NCBI GenBank assembly: GCA_946480925.1
Contig: CAMLLU010000070.1
Coordinates: 1 to 28,141 of the forward strand
Length of the DNA: 28,141 nucleotides
Reading direction: 5' to 3'
From: an uncultured Rivibacter sp.
Lineage (GTDB): Bacteria > Pseudomonadota > Gammaproteobacteria > Burkholderiales > Burkholderiaceae
The position numbers and the translations under genes are program-made. Below the pieces are notes generated by a model. It ran no database searches and was not told where the DNA came from. It worked only from the letters and a program-made list of their open reading frames with translations. Below are positions 7,860 through 15,372 of the stretch, in pieces. Position 1 is the first letter of the stretch. Each line of letters begins with the position of its first letter.

Positions 7860-8083
7860 GGTGTCAGCTGAAACAGTGCATCCCGAACTTCGGTCCAAGG
7901 CACCGCGGAACCGGGGTCAAGGTCATGCGCGGCAAGACGCTGCTGCAATTCGGCCTCTTGTTCCTGTGTCAGGCGATAAGCATCAGCCGCCTGGTCGGCC
8001 GCAACGCTGTCCCACAGGTCTTCGGCAAGCTGAATCCGCTCCGCAACGGAGAGCTGCTTCAACTCGGCGATGGTGATCGTCAT
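7856..8083 (-). CDS. Addiction-module component, antitoxin-like (TIGR02574/PF09720 type)
   Basis: This 75-residue acidic protein ([20 protein letters not shown]...) matches the pattern of the putative addiction-module/stability family. It has [17 protein letters not shown] near residues 11-27, a Glu/Gln-rich helix [13 protein letters not shown], then a proline turn and PWTEVRDAL. Family members usually pair with a RelE/ParE-type toxin gene directly downstream. Here the downstream gene is ispF and the upstream one ispD, both overlapping by ATGA, and no toxin is visible anywhere in the window. It therefore appears to be an orphan antitoxin that has become part of an essential metabolic operon, or a relative with another role. 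Family assignment is by motif; function is not inferred. Confidence 0.85.
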   Translation of the reverse strand: MTITIAELKQLSVAERIQLAEDLWDSVAADQAADAYRLTQEQEAELQQRLAAHDLDPGSAVPWTEVRDALFQLTP

Positions 8084-8841
8084 GTGGAACCTCCAGCCAG
8101 CGGCGCGATGCCGGAATCGTCTCGCAGCAGCCTGCTCGCCAGCTCGAAATCCGCCGGCCACGTGAGCTTGAAGTTTTCGTAGGAACCGACCACGAGCCTG
8201 GGGCGATGGCCCAGTGCTTCTATGGCGCTGGCTTCGTCGGTGACGGCATCGCCCGCATGGGCCAGCGCGGGTTTCAGCAGGCCGATGCGGAACATCTGCG
8301 GCGTCTGTGCGGCCCACTTGCCGGCGCGGTCCACGGTGTGGTCCACACGGCCATCGGATTCGTGCTTCAGGGTGTCTGGCAATGGCAGTGCCAGCAGGCC
8401 GCCTACTTCGTCGTCCGAGCATTGGTCGATCAGCCGATCGACCCATTCGGGCCGGACGAGGCAGCGGGCCGCGTCGTGCACCAGCACCCAGTCGTGCGGC
8501 TGTGCGCCGCGGGCGATCAACTCGTTCAAGCCGTTGGCCACGGTTTCGGCGCGCGTGGCCCCTCCGACCCGGGCCACCCATGCGTGCTCGCCTTCAAAGC
8601 CGGGCAGGTGTTGTTCGAACTGCGTGTCGTCTGGCGACAGCACCACGAGCGTGGCTTGGAGCCGCGCCACCTTGGCCAACGCCGCCAGCGTATGCGCCAC
8701 GACAGCACGGCCGGCCACGGGGTGGTACTGCTTGGGGCCGTTGGTCCCGGCACGCTGGCCCACGCCGGCACAGGGCACCAAGGCAAAACAGCGCGGTTCG
8801 ACGCCGACCGTATAGGCCGGCAAAGTGTTCTCTGGGGTCAT
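8080..8841 (-). CDS. ispD: 2-C-methyl-D-erythritol 4-phosphate cytidylyltransferase
   Basis: IspD transfers CMP from CTP to methylerythritol 4-phosphate, the third step of the MEP pathway. From the ATG at 8841 it has 253 residues, slightly longer than E. coli IspD because of a leader of about 16 residues. The nucleotide-binding loop is LVPCAGVGQRAGTNGPKQY (Arg30 and Lys37 are the expected phosphate-contacting residues). Further signatures are ATRAETVANGL, VHDAARCLV, the DTLK segment and TDEASAIEALG. A TTG at 8850 is possible but less likely. It is divergent from mfd, with 89 bases between start codons, and its stop overlaps the antitoxin-like start. Confidence 0.96.
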   Translation of the reverse strand: MTPENTLPAYTVGVEPRCFALVPCAGVGQRAGTNGPKQYHPVAGRAVVAHTLAALAKVARLQATLVVLSPDDTQFEQHLPGFEGEHAWVARVGGATRAETVANGLNELIARGAQPHDWVLVHDAARCLVRPEWVDRLIDQCSDDEVGGLLALPLPDTLKHESDGRVDHTVDRAGKWAAQTPQMFRIGLLKPALAHAGDAVTDEASAIEALGHRPRLVVGSYENFKLTWPADFELASRLLRDDSGIAPLAGGST

Positions 8842-8930
8842 CGCGGCCAATTCTAGAATTCGGCCCGTTCACGCCCCTCAGCCCGCGCTGCGGGGCGCTC
8901 TGTATTTGTGCTGTCGTTTCACATCACTCC
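8842..8930. promoter_or_regulatory. Divergent ispD/mfd control region
   Basis: The gap holds a perfect 12-bp palindrome, AATTCTAGAATT (8849-8860). It carries TAGAAT, a five-of-six match to the -10 consensus, on both strands. No good -35 box stands at the right distance, so the promoter call is tentative. Between it and the mfd start is a GC-rich hairpin: GCCCC plus CAGC pair with GCTG plus GGGGC around CCGC, with one T:C mismatch (8873-8896). If transcription starts near the palindrome, the hairpin lies in the mfd leader. No Shine-Dalgarno sequence precedes mfd. Confidence 0.4.
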
Positions 8931-11900
8931 ATGCAGTTGCCCACCATCGCCCCCGGCAAGCGCTTCACGCTGCCCCGCCCGCTCGGCTCGGCCGATGCCT
9001 TGTTGCTGGCCCGCTTTGCGCAAGCTCAGGCAGGCAACAAGCAGCTCACCGCCATCGTCACCGCCGAGCCCGCCGACACGCAGCGGCTGCAGGACGAGCT
9101 GGCGTTCTTTGCGCCCGGCCTGCGCGTGGCGGTGTTCCCCGACTGGGAAACGCTGCCCTACGACACCTTCTCGCCGCACCAGGACCTGATCTCCGAGCGC
9201 CTGGCCACGCTGTGGCGCATTCGCCAAGGCGAGGTGGACGTGGTGCTGCTGCCGGCCACCACCGCGCTCACGCGGCTGGCGCCACCCTCGTTCCTTGCGG
9301 CCTACACCTTCCACTTCAAGCAGAAGCAGAAGCTCGACGAAGCGGCGCTCAAGGCCCAGCTCACGCTGGCCGGCTACCAGCACGTGAGCCAGGTGGTTTC
9401 GCCCGGCGAATACGCAGTGCGCGGCGGGCTGATCGACCTGTTCCCCATGGGCTCGCTGGTGCCCTACCGCGTGGACCTGTTCGGCGACGAGGTCGATTCC
9501 ATCCGCACTTTCGACCCCGATTCGCAGCGCAGCCTCTACCCGGTGCCCGAGGTGCGCCTGCTGCCGGGCCGCGAGTTCCCGATGGACGAGGCCGCGCGGG
9601 CCGCGTTTCGTGCCCGCTGGCGCGAGAAGATGGAAGGCGACCCGACCAAAGCGCGCATCTACAAGGACATCGGCACCGGCATCGCGACCGCAGGCATCGA
9701 GTACTACCTGCCGCTGTTCTTCGACGAGACGGCCACCGTCTTCAGCTACTTCGGCGAGCGTGCCGTGATCGCGCTGCACGGCGAGATCGACGAGGCGCTC
9801 AAGCGCTTCTGGGCCGACACGCGCGAGCGCCACAAGTTTTTGCAGCACGACCCGGAGCGGCCGGTGCTGCCGCCCGAAGACATCTACCTGCGGCCCGAAG
9901 ACTTCTTCACGTCATGCAACGCGCATGCGCAGCTCGCGGTGCGCGGCAGCGAGCCGGTGGAGTGGGCGCGCCCGCTGCCAGACCTTGCCGTCGAGCGCGG
10001 CGCTCAGGAGCCGCTGCGCAAGCTCGACCGGCACCTGCAGACCACCGAACACCGCGTGCTGCTGGTGGCCGAAAGTGCCGGCCGCCGCGAAAGCCTGCTG
10101 GAGCTGCTGCGAGACCACAAGATCGAGCCGCCCACGGTGGAAGGCCTCGACGCCTTCCTGAAGAGCGACCACCGCTACGCGATCACGGTAGCGCCGTTCG
10201 CCGGCGGCTTCTTCTGGGCCGAAGAAGGCGTGCAGCTGGTCACCGAGACCGAGCTCTTCGACTCCGCACCCACGACACGCCGGCGCCGCAAGCAGGAAGC
10301 GACCAGCGACGTCGATGCGCTGATCAAGGACCTGTCGGAGCTGAAGGTCGGCGACCCGGTGGTGCATGCCAACCACGGCATCGGCCGCTACGTGGGCCTC
10401 ATCAACATCGACATCGGCGACGGGCCCAGCGAATTCCTGCATCTCGAATACGCCGACAAGGCCACGCTTTACGTGCCGGTGGCGCAGCTGCACCTCATCA
10501 GCCGCTACACCGGCGTGAGCCCCGAGGAAGCGCCGCTGCACAAGCTCGGCTCCAACCAGTGGGACAAGGCCAGGCGCAAGGCGGCCGAGCAGGTGCGCGA
10601 CACCGCGGCCGAGCTGCTCAACCTCTATGCCCGCCGCGCCGCCCGCGAAGGCTTCGCCTTCCGCTTCTCTGCGCAGGACTACGAGGCCTTCGCGGCGAGC
10701 TTCGGCTTCGAGGAAACGCCCGACCAGAACGCCGCGATCCACGCAGTGATCCAGGACATGATCAGCCCCAAGCCCATGGACCGCCTGGTGTGCGGCGACG
10801 TGGGCTTCGGCAAGACGGAGGTGGCACTGCGCGCGGCCTTCGTGGCCGTGACCGGCGGCAAGCAGGTGGCGCTGCTGGCGCCCACCACGCTGCTGGCCGA
10901 GCAGCACTACCAGAACATCTCCGACCGCTTTGCGCAATGGCCGGTGAAGGTGGCCGAGATGTCGCGCTTCCGCTCGGCCAAGGAGGTGAAGGCGGCACAG
11001 GAAGGCATCGCCGACGGCAGCATCGACATCGTGGTCGGCACGCACAAGCTGCTTTCGCCCGACACCAAGTTCAAGAACCTGGGCCTGCTCATCATCGACG
11101 AGGAACACCGCTTCGGCGTTCGGCATAAAGAGGCGATGAAGGCGCTGCGCGCCGAGGTGGACGTGCTCACGCTCACCGCCACGCCCATCCCGCGCACGCT
11201 GGGCATGGCGCTCGAAGGCCTGCGGGATCTCTCCGTCATCGCCACGGCCCCGCAGCGCCGCCTGGCCATCAAGACCTTCGTGCGCAACGAAAACAACGGC
11301 ACCATCCGCGAGGCGGTGCTGCGAGAGCTCAAGCGCGGCGGGCAGGTCTACTTCCTCCACAACGAAGTCGAAACCATCGAAAACCGCAGGCAGAAGCTCG
11401 AAGAGCTGCTGCCCGAGGCCCGCATCGCCGTGGCCCACGGCCAGATGCCCGAGCGCGAGCTGGAGCGCGTGATGCGCGAGTTCGTGGGCCAGAAGCACAA
11501 CCTGCTCTTGTGCTCCACCATCATCGAGACCGGCATCGACGTGCCCACCGCCAACACCATCGTCATCAGCCGCTCCGACAAGTTCGGCCTGGCACAGCTG
11601 CACCAGCTGCGCGGTCGCGTGGGTCGCTCGCACCACCAGGCCTATGCCTACCTGCTGGTGCCCGACGTGGAGGGCCTCACCAAGCAGGCCGCGCAGCGGC
11701 TCGAGGCCATCCAGAACATGGAAGAGCTGGGCTCGGGCTTCTACCTCGCGATGCACGACCTGGAGATCCGCGGTGCCGGCGAGGTGCTGGGCGAAAGCCA
11801 GAGCGGCAACATGATGGAAGTGGGCTTCCAGCTCTACAACGAGATGCTGGCGCAGGCCGTGCGCGACCTGAAGGCCGGCCGCGAGCCCGATCTGCTGAAC

Positions 11901-12362
11901 CCGGTGAACAGCGCCACCGAGATCAACCTGCACGCCCCCGCGCTGCTGCCCGACAGCTACTGCGGCGACGTGCACACGCGCCTGTCGCTCTACAAGCGCC
12001 TGGCCACGACCGACAAGATCGACAAGATCGACGCGATGCTCGAAGAGATCGTCGACCGCTTCGGCAAGCTGCCGCCGCAGGCGCAGACGCTGTTCGACAC
12101 GCACCGCCTGCGCGTGCTGGCCAAGCCTTATGGCGTGATGAAGATCGACGCGGCGCCGCACATCATCAACATCACCTTCCGGCCCAAGGCGCCGGTGGAT
12201 CCGATGCGCATCATCGAGCTGGTGCAGAAGAACCGCCACATCAAGCTGGCCGGCAACGACAAGCTGCGCATCGACAAGTCCACGCCCGAAGCCAAGGACC
12301 GTGCCCAGTTCGTGCGCGACGTGCTGCGTTCGCTGGGCAGCCCGGTGGCGGAAGCGGGCTGA
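8931..12362 (+). CDS. mfd: Transcription-repair coupling factor Mfd
   Basis: Mfd displaces RNA polymerase stalled at DNA lesions and recruits UvrA for nucleotide excision repair. The 1143-residue protein has the full domain order: UvrB-like N-terminal region (DWETLPYDTFSPH, SPGEYAVRGGLIDLFP), the CarD-like RNA polymerase-interaction domain from about residue 470 (LKVGDPVVHANHGIGRYVGL), a RecG-like helicase with Walker A GDVGFGKTE near residue 620, DEEH near 722 and TATPIPRTL after it, then the second motor domain (STIIETGIDVP, LRGRVGRSHHQAYAYLL) and the C-terminal TRCF regulatory domain. The open frame extends upstream to 8307 but those codons lie opposite ispD. It converges with the carotenoid oxygenase gene, with only 22 bases between stops. 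Confidence 0.98.
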   Translation: MQLPTIAPGKRFTLPRPLGSADALLLARFAQAQAGNKQLTAIVTAEPADTQRLQDELAFFAPGLRVAVFPDWETLPYDTFSPHQDLISERLATLWRIRQGEVDVVLLPATTALTRLAPPSFLAAYTFHFKQKQKLDEAALKAQLTLAGYQHVSQVVSPGEYAVRGGLIDLFPMGSLVPYRVDLFGDEVDSIRTFDPDSQRSLYPVPEVRLLPGREFPMDEAARAAFRARWREKMEGDPTKARIYKDIGTGIATAGIEYYLPLFFDETATVFSYFGERAVIALHGEIDEALKRFWADTRERHKFLQHDPERPVLPPEDIYLRPEDFFTSCNAHAQLAVRGSEPVEWARPLPDLAVERGAQEPLRKLDRHLQTTEHRVLLVAESAGRRESLLELLRDHKIEPPTVEGLDAFLKSDHRYAITVAPFAGGFFWAEEGVQLVTETELFDSAPTTRRRRKQEATSDVDALIKDLSELKVGDPVVHANHGIGRYVGLINIDIGDGPSEFLHLEYADKATLYVPVAQLHLISRYTGVSPEEAPLHKLGSNQWDKARRKAAEQVRDTAAELLNLYARRAAREGFAFRFSAQDYEAFAASFGFEETPDQNAAIHAVIQDMISPKPMDRLVCGDVGFGKTEVALRAAFVAVTGGKQVALLAPTTLLAEQHYQNISDRFAQWPVKVAEMSRFRSAKEVKAAQEGIADGSIDIVVGTHKLLSPDTKFKNLGLLIIDEEHRFGVRHKEAMKALRAEVDVLTLTATPIPRTLGMALEGLRDLSVIATAPQRRLAIKTFVRNENNGTIREAVLRELKRGGQVYFLHNEVETIENRRQKLEELLPEARIAVAHGQMPERELERVMREFVGQKHNLLLCSTIIETGIDVPTANTIVISRSDKFGLAQLHQLRGRVGRSHHQAYAYLLVPDVEGLTKQAAQRLEAIQNMEELGSGFYLAMHDLEIRGAGEVLGESQSGNMMEVGFQLYNEMLAQAVRDLKAGREPDLLNPVNSATEINLHAPALLPDSYCGDVHTRLSLYKRLATTDKIDKIDAMLEEIVDRFGKLPPQAQTLFDTHRLRVLAKPYGVMKIDAAPHIINITFRPKAPVDPMRIIELVQKNRHIKLAGNDKLRIDKSTPEAKDRAQFVRDVLRSLGSPVAEAG

Positions 12363-12384
12363 CCGCGGCTCAGCAGCGCGACCG

Positions 12385-13821
12385 CTACGCCGCCCACGCG
12401 GCGTGGAAGCCGAACGGCACCACCTGGGGCGCCTGCAGCATGGCCACGCACTGCATGCTGCGCGCGTCCACCACGCCGATCTGCGTGGCCACGTCGCCGT
12501 CGGCCAGCGTGGGCACCAGCAGCACGCCGTCGTCTTCGGCCGCGCTGCCCGGCCTGGGCACGAACAGCGGCTCCAACTGCACCGCGTCGCCGCGGCGCCA
12601 TTCGCGCTGCTCGCCTGAGCGCAGGTCGAGCCGCACCGTGCGGTCGAAGAACACCGGTTTCGCTATGTCGATGCCGGCGCCCCAGGCGACGGTGGCGCGG
12701 GCCTTGCCGTCGCGCTGGGGGTGGATCTGCGGCAGCTCGAAACCTGCCCCGAAAGTCTCGACCTCGGCGTTCTGGCGCCCCGGTTTCATGCGGTAGCGCA
12801 GCAGCCTCGGCACGGCATGCGCCAGGCCTTGGCGCAAACAGTCCAGGCGCAGGTCTTCGACCACGCGTGCATCGTCGAACACCGGCATCTCCAGCACGAT
12901 GTCTTCACCGTCGTGCCACGCCTGGATGGCATGGAAGCCCAGCATCGACGCGATGTCCCAGCTGTGCACCGAGCCGTCGGCCAGCGAAATGGCATGCAGC
13001 CGCGAGCCGCTGGCCGGCTCCCAGCGGAAGTTGCGGATGTAGGCCCGACCGGTGAACAGGAAGGACAGCGGCATCGCACGCAGCGCCGTCTCCCAGATCA
13101 CGGCGTGGGTGGGCGTCATGGCGAAGGCATGCGTGTAGCCCGACTTGCGCACCTCGATGCTGCCGATCACCTCGCGCTTCGTGCTTCCGGCGCGGATGCG
13201 CACCAGCTTGTAAGTGCACTTGGGGCCGAGATGGATGCCGACGTTCCAGTAGTCGCCGCGCTCGTCGGTGCGGCCGTGGGCCGACATCAACTGCATCTGC
13301 ACGTCGTCGCCGAAAGCCACGCGCCCGGTGCTGGCCAGCGTGTCGGGGTCGAAGCCGGTGAGGTGCGGCGTCTCGGTGTTGGCCACCCAGCGGCCGCCGA
13401 TGCGCGACATCACCACCGAAGGGTTGTCGGTGACGGGCGGGTTCTTCAAGTGCAGCATGCGTTTGAAGAAGCCCATCGGGTTGCGCGTGTCGAAACCACC
13501 GAAGGCCGGCTTGCCGGCCGCCATGCTGCGCGTGTAGTCCTCGCTTTGCGCAAAGCGGCTGCGGTAGCGCGCGCGGCCGGCGCGGATTTCCACCTTGTGC
13601 AACATGGCCAAGCCGTCGAACCAGTGTTCATAGCCGCCTTGCGGCAGGCTCCACAACGCGGGGCCGTTGAGCAGCAGCCGGCCCTCGAGCCATGCGGGCA
13701 GCTGGCCTTCGACGCGCATGTCGGTGTCGTCGATTTCGCGCGCTCCGGACTCGAAGCCACGCAGGCGGCCCGATGAGGCGGCCACATCATCGGTAAGGGA
13801 AGGTTTCAGAACCGCGGCCAT
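12385..13821 (-). CDS. Carotenoid cleavage oxygenase family protein
   Basis: This 478-residue protein belongs to the RPE65/carotenoid oxygenase family, iron(II) enzymes that use O2 to split a double bond in carotenoids, apocarotenoids or stilbenoids. The beta-propeller motifs LNGPALW and HWFDGLAMLH occur near residues 52-75. The four iron-binding histidines appear conserved at His182 (SAHGRTDE), His231 (YTHAFAM), His297 (FHAIQAW) and His473 (PFGFHAAW), implying an active enzyme. A strong AGGAGG site precedes the ATG at 13821. It is divergent from the ethanolamine operon and shares its 155-base control region, but no metabolic link is obvious. No carotenoid synthesis genes are in the window, so the substrate is unknown. 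Confidence 0.88.
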   Translation of the reverse strand: MAAVLKPSLTDDVAASSGRLRGFESGAREIDDTDMRVEGQLPAWLEGRLLLNGPALWSLPQGGYEHWFDGLAMLHKVEIRAGRARYRSRFAQSEDYTRSMAAGKPAFGGFDTRNPMGFFKRMLHLKNPPVTDNPSVVMSRIGGRWVANTETPHLTGFDPDTLASTGRVAFGDDVQMQLMSAHGRTDERGDYWNVGIHLGPKCTYKLVRIRAGSTKREVIGSIEVRKSGYTHAFAMTPTHAVIWETALRAMPLSFLFTGRAYIRNFRWEPASGSRLHAISLADGSVHSWDIASMLGFHAIQAWHDGEDIVLEMPVFDDARVVEDLRLDCLRQGLAHAVPRLLRYRMKPGRQNAEVETFGAGFELPQIHPQRDGKARATVAWGAGIDIAKPVFFDRTVRLDLRSGEQREWRRGDAVQLEPLFVPRPGSAAEDDGVLLVPTLADGDVATQIGVVDARSMQCVAMLQAPQVVPFGFHAAWAA

Positions 13822-13855
13822 TGCTTTCCTCCTGAGGGTTGTGCATCGTGCTGGT

Positions 13856-13877
13856 GCCGCCCCGTACGTGGGGCGGC
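13856..13877. promoter_or_regulatory. Interrupted palindrome, candidate activator or operator site
   Basis: Perfect 8-base arms GCCGCCCC and GGGGCGGC flank GTACGT. The centre lies about 84 bases before the transcription start predicted from the sigma-54 promoter, which suits an upstream activating sequence for an enhancer-binding protein. It is also only 35 bases before the carotenoid oxygenase start codon on the other strand, where it could act as an operator. An unrelated GC-rich hairpin is the alternative. Confidence 0.45.
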
Positions 13878-13924
13878 CAAGTCTGCGCGCTCATGGCGCC
13901 CTCGTCCAGCTGAAGTGGCGAGGG

Positions 13925-13940
13925 TGGCACGAAGCTTGAT
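13925..13940 (+). promoter_or_regulatory. Candidate sigma-54 (RpoN) promoter of the ethanolamine operon
   Basis: The sequence TGGCACG-AAGC-TTGAT matches the -24/-12 consensus TGGCACG-N4-TTGC(A/T), except that the -12 dinucleotide is GA instead of GC. The -24 GG is at 13926-13927, giving a predicted start near 13950, 26 bases before the eat ATG and ahead of its GGGAG ribosome binding site (13966-13970). A second dyad, CCCTCG/CGAGGG (13899-13904 and 13919-13924), abuts its upstream side. Ethanolamine use in Pseudomonas aeruginosa is reported to depend on RpoN and the enhancer-binding protein EatR, which supports the assignment. Confidence 0.65.
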
Positions 13941-13976
13941 AGAGCCGCTGACCTTCACCCAACCAGGGAGCGCCTC

Positions 13977-15356
13977 ATGTCCACCGGTCATCTGAAACCG
14001 AGCCTGAACGCATGGCACTTGTGGGGCCTGGCCGTCGGCCTCGTGATCTCGGGCGAATATTTCGGCTGGAGCTACGGCTGGGCCAGCGCCGGCACGCTGG
14101 GCTTCCTGGTCGTGGCCGTGCTGGTGGCGGTGATGTACACCACCTTCATCTTCAGCTTCACCGAGCTCACCACCGCCATTCCGCATGCGGGCGGGCCCTA
14201 CGCCTACGCGAAGCGGGCGTTCGGGCCGCGCGCCGGCTTCCTGGCCGGCTTTGCCACGCTGGTGGAGTTCGTCTTCGCGCCGCCGGCCATCGCCATGGCC
14301 ATCGGCGCCTACCTCGCGGTGCAGTTCCCGGGCGTCAACCAGAAGGCCATGGCCTGCGGTGCCTACGTCATCTTCATGGCGCTCAACATCATCGGCGTGC
14401 GCACGGCAGCCACCTTCGAGCTCTTCGTCACCGTGCTGGCCATCTTCGAGCTGCTCGTCTTCATGGGCGTGGTGGCACCAGACTTCTCGATGGCCAACTT
14501 CACGGCACACGGCTGGGCCGGGCAAGACGGCTTCTCCGGTGCTGCAGTGGCAGGCATGTTCGCTGCCATTCCATTCGCGATCTGGTTCTTCCTCGCCATC
14601 GAAGGCGTGGCCATGGCAGCCGAAGAAGCCAAGGACCCGAAGCGCACCATCCCGGTGGCCTACATCGCGGGCATCCTCACGCTCGTGGTGCTGGCGCTGG
14701 GCGTGATGCTGTTTGCCGGCGGCGTGGGCGACTGGCGCACCCTGTCGAACATCAACGACCCGCTGCCGCAGGCGATGAAGGCGGTGGTGGGCGAAAGCAG
14801 CGGCTGGCTGCACATGCTGGTGTGGATCGGCCTCTTCGGCCTGGTGGCCTCGTTCCACGGGATCATCCTCGGCTACTCGCGGCAGATCTTCGCGCTGGCG
14901 CGCGACGGCTACCTGCCCGCGTGGCTGGCCGCAGTGCACCCGCGCTTCGGCACGCCCTACCGGGCCGTGCTGGCCGGCGGCGCAGTGGGCATCGTCGCGA
15001 TCTTCAGCGACGAATGGGTGAGCTTCGGCGGGCAGACGCTCACGGCCAACATCGTCACCATGTCGGTGTTCGGCGCGATCGTGATGTACATCGTCTCGAT
15101 GGCCAGCCTGTTCGCGCTGCGCCGCAGGGAACCCGGTCTGGCACGCCCCTTCCCCGCCATCGGCTACCCGGTGTTCCCGGCCATCGCGCTGTGCCTGGCG
15201 GTCGTGTGCCTGGGCACGATGGTGTGGTTCAACGCGCTGCTGGCGGCAGTGTTTGCGGGGCTGCTCGGCTTGGCTTACCTTTACTTCCTGTCCACCGCGA
15301 AGCAGCGGCGCTCGGCCAGAGACCCGCTGCCGGTCGAAGAAGCGGTGGCGCCGTAG
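13977..15356 (+). CDS. eat: Ethanolamine permease (APC superfamily)
   Basis: This 459-residue integral membrane protein has about twelve hydrophobic segments and the features of the amino acid-polyamine-organocation family. The N-terminal motif LAVGLVISGEYFGWSYGW and the following TTAIPHAGGPYAYAKRAFGP are characteristic of ethanolamine permeases. It probably imports ethanolamine across the inner membrane. It is followed 16 bases later by eutB and then eutC, so substrate assignment is supported by context. The start has a GGGAG ribosome binding site six bases upstream. The basic C-terminal tail is cytoplasmic. The gene sits directly behind the candidate sigma-54 promoter. Confidence 0.92.
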   Translation: MSTGHLKPSLNAWHLWGLAVGLVISGEYFGWSYGWASAGTLGFLVVAVLVAVMYTTFIFSFTELTTAIPHAGGPYAYAKRAFGPRAGFLAGFATLVEFVFAPPAIAMAIGAYLAVQFPGVNQKAMACGAYVIFMALNIIGVRTAATFELFVTVLAIFELLVFMGVVAPDFSMANFTAHGWAGQDGFSGAAVAGMFAAIPFAIWFFLAIEGVAMAAEEAKDPKRTIPVAYIAGILTLVVLALGVMLFAGGVGDWRTLSNINDPLPQAMKAVVGESSGWLHMLVWIGLFGLVASFHGIILGYSRQIFALARDGYLPAWLAAVHPRFGTPYRAVLAGGAVGIVAIFSDEWVSFGGQTLTANIVTMSVFGAIVMYIVSMASLFALRRREPGLARPFPAIGYPVFPAIALCLAVVCLGTMVWFNALLAAVFAGLLGLAYLYFLSTAKQRRSARDPLPVEEAVAP

Positions 15357-15372
15357 CCAGCGGAAGGAAACC

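Noticed and set aside
7856..8083. Complete toxin-antitoxin pair in the isp operon
   Set aside because: Flanking genes are clearly ispD and ispF, and no second small frame with RelE/ParE character exists on either strand nearby.
8307..8930. Upstream extension of mfd by 208 codons
   Set aside because: It lies opposite ispD, is arginine/proline-rich, and Mfd homologues begin at the ATG at 8931.
9912..12239. A 775-codon open frame on the minus strand opposite mfd
   Set aside because: It is the antisense shadow of a fully conserved gene in GC-rich DNA; the translation is rich in His, Gln and Val-Gly-Leu blocks and contains no recognisable domain.
12387..12404. ACGCCGC/GCGGCGT hairpin as an mfd terminator
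   Set aside because: Most of it is inside the carotenoid oxygenase coding sequence and no T-run follows; it may be a codon-bias coincidence.
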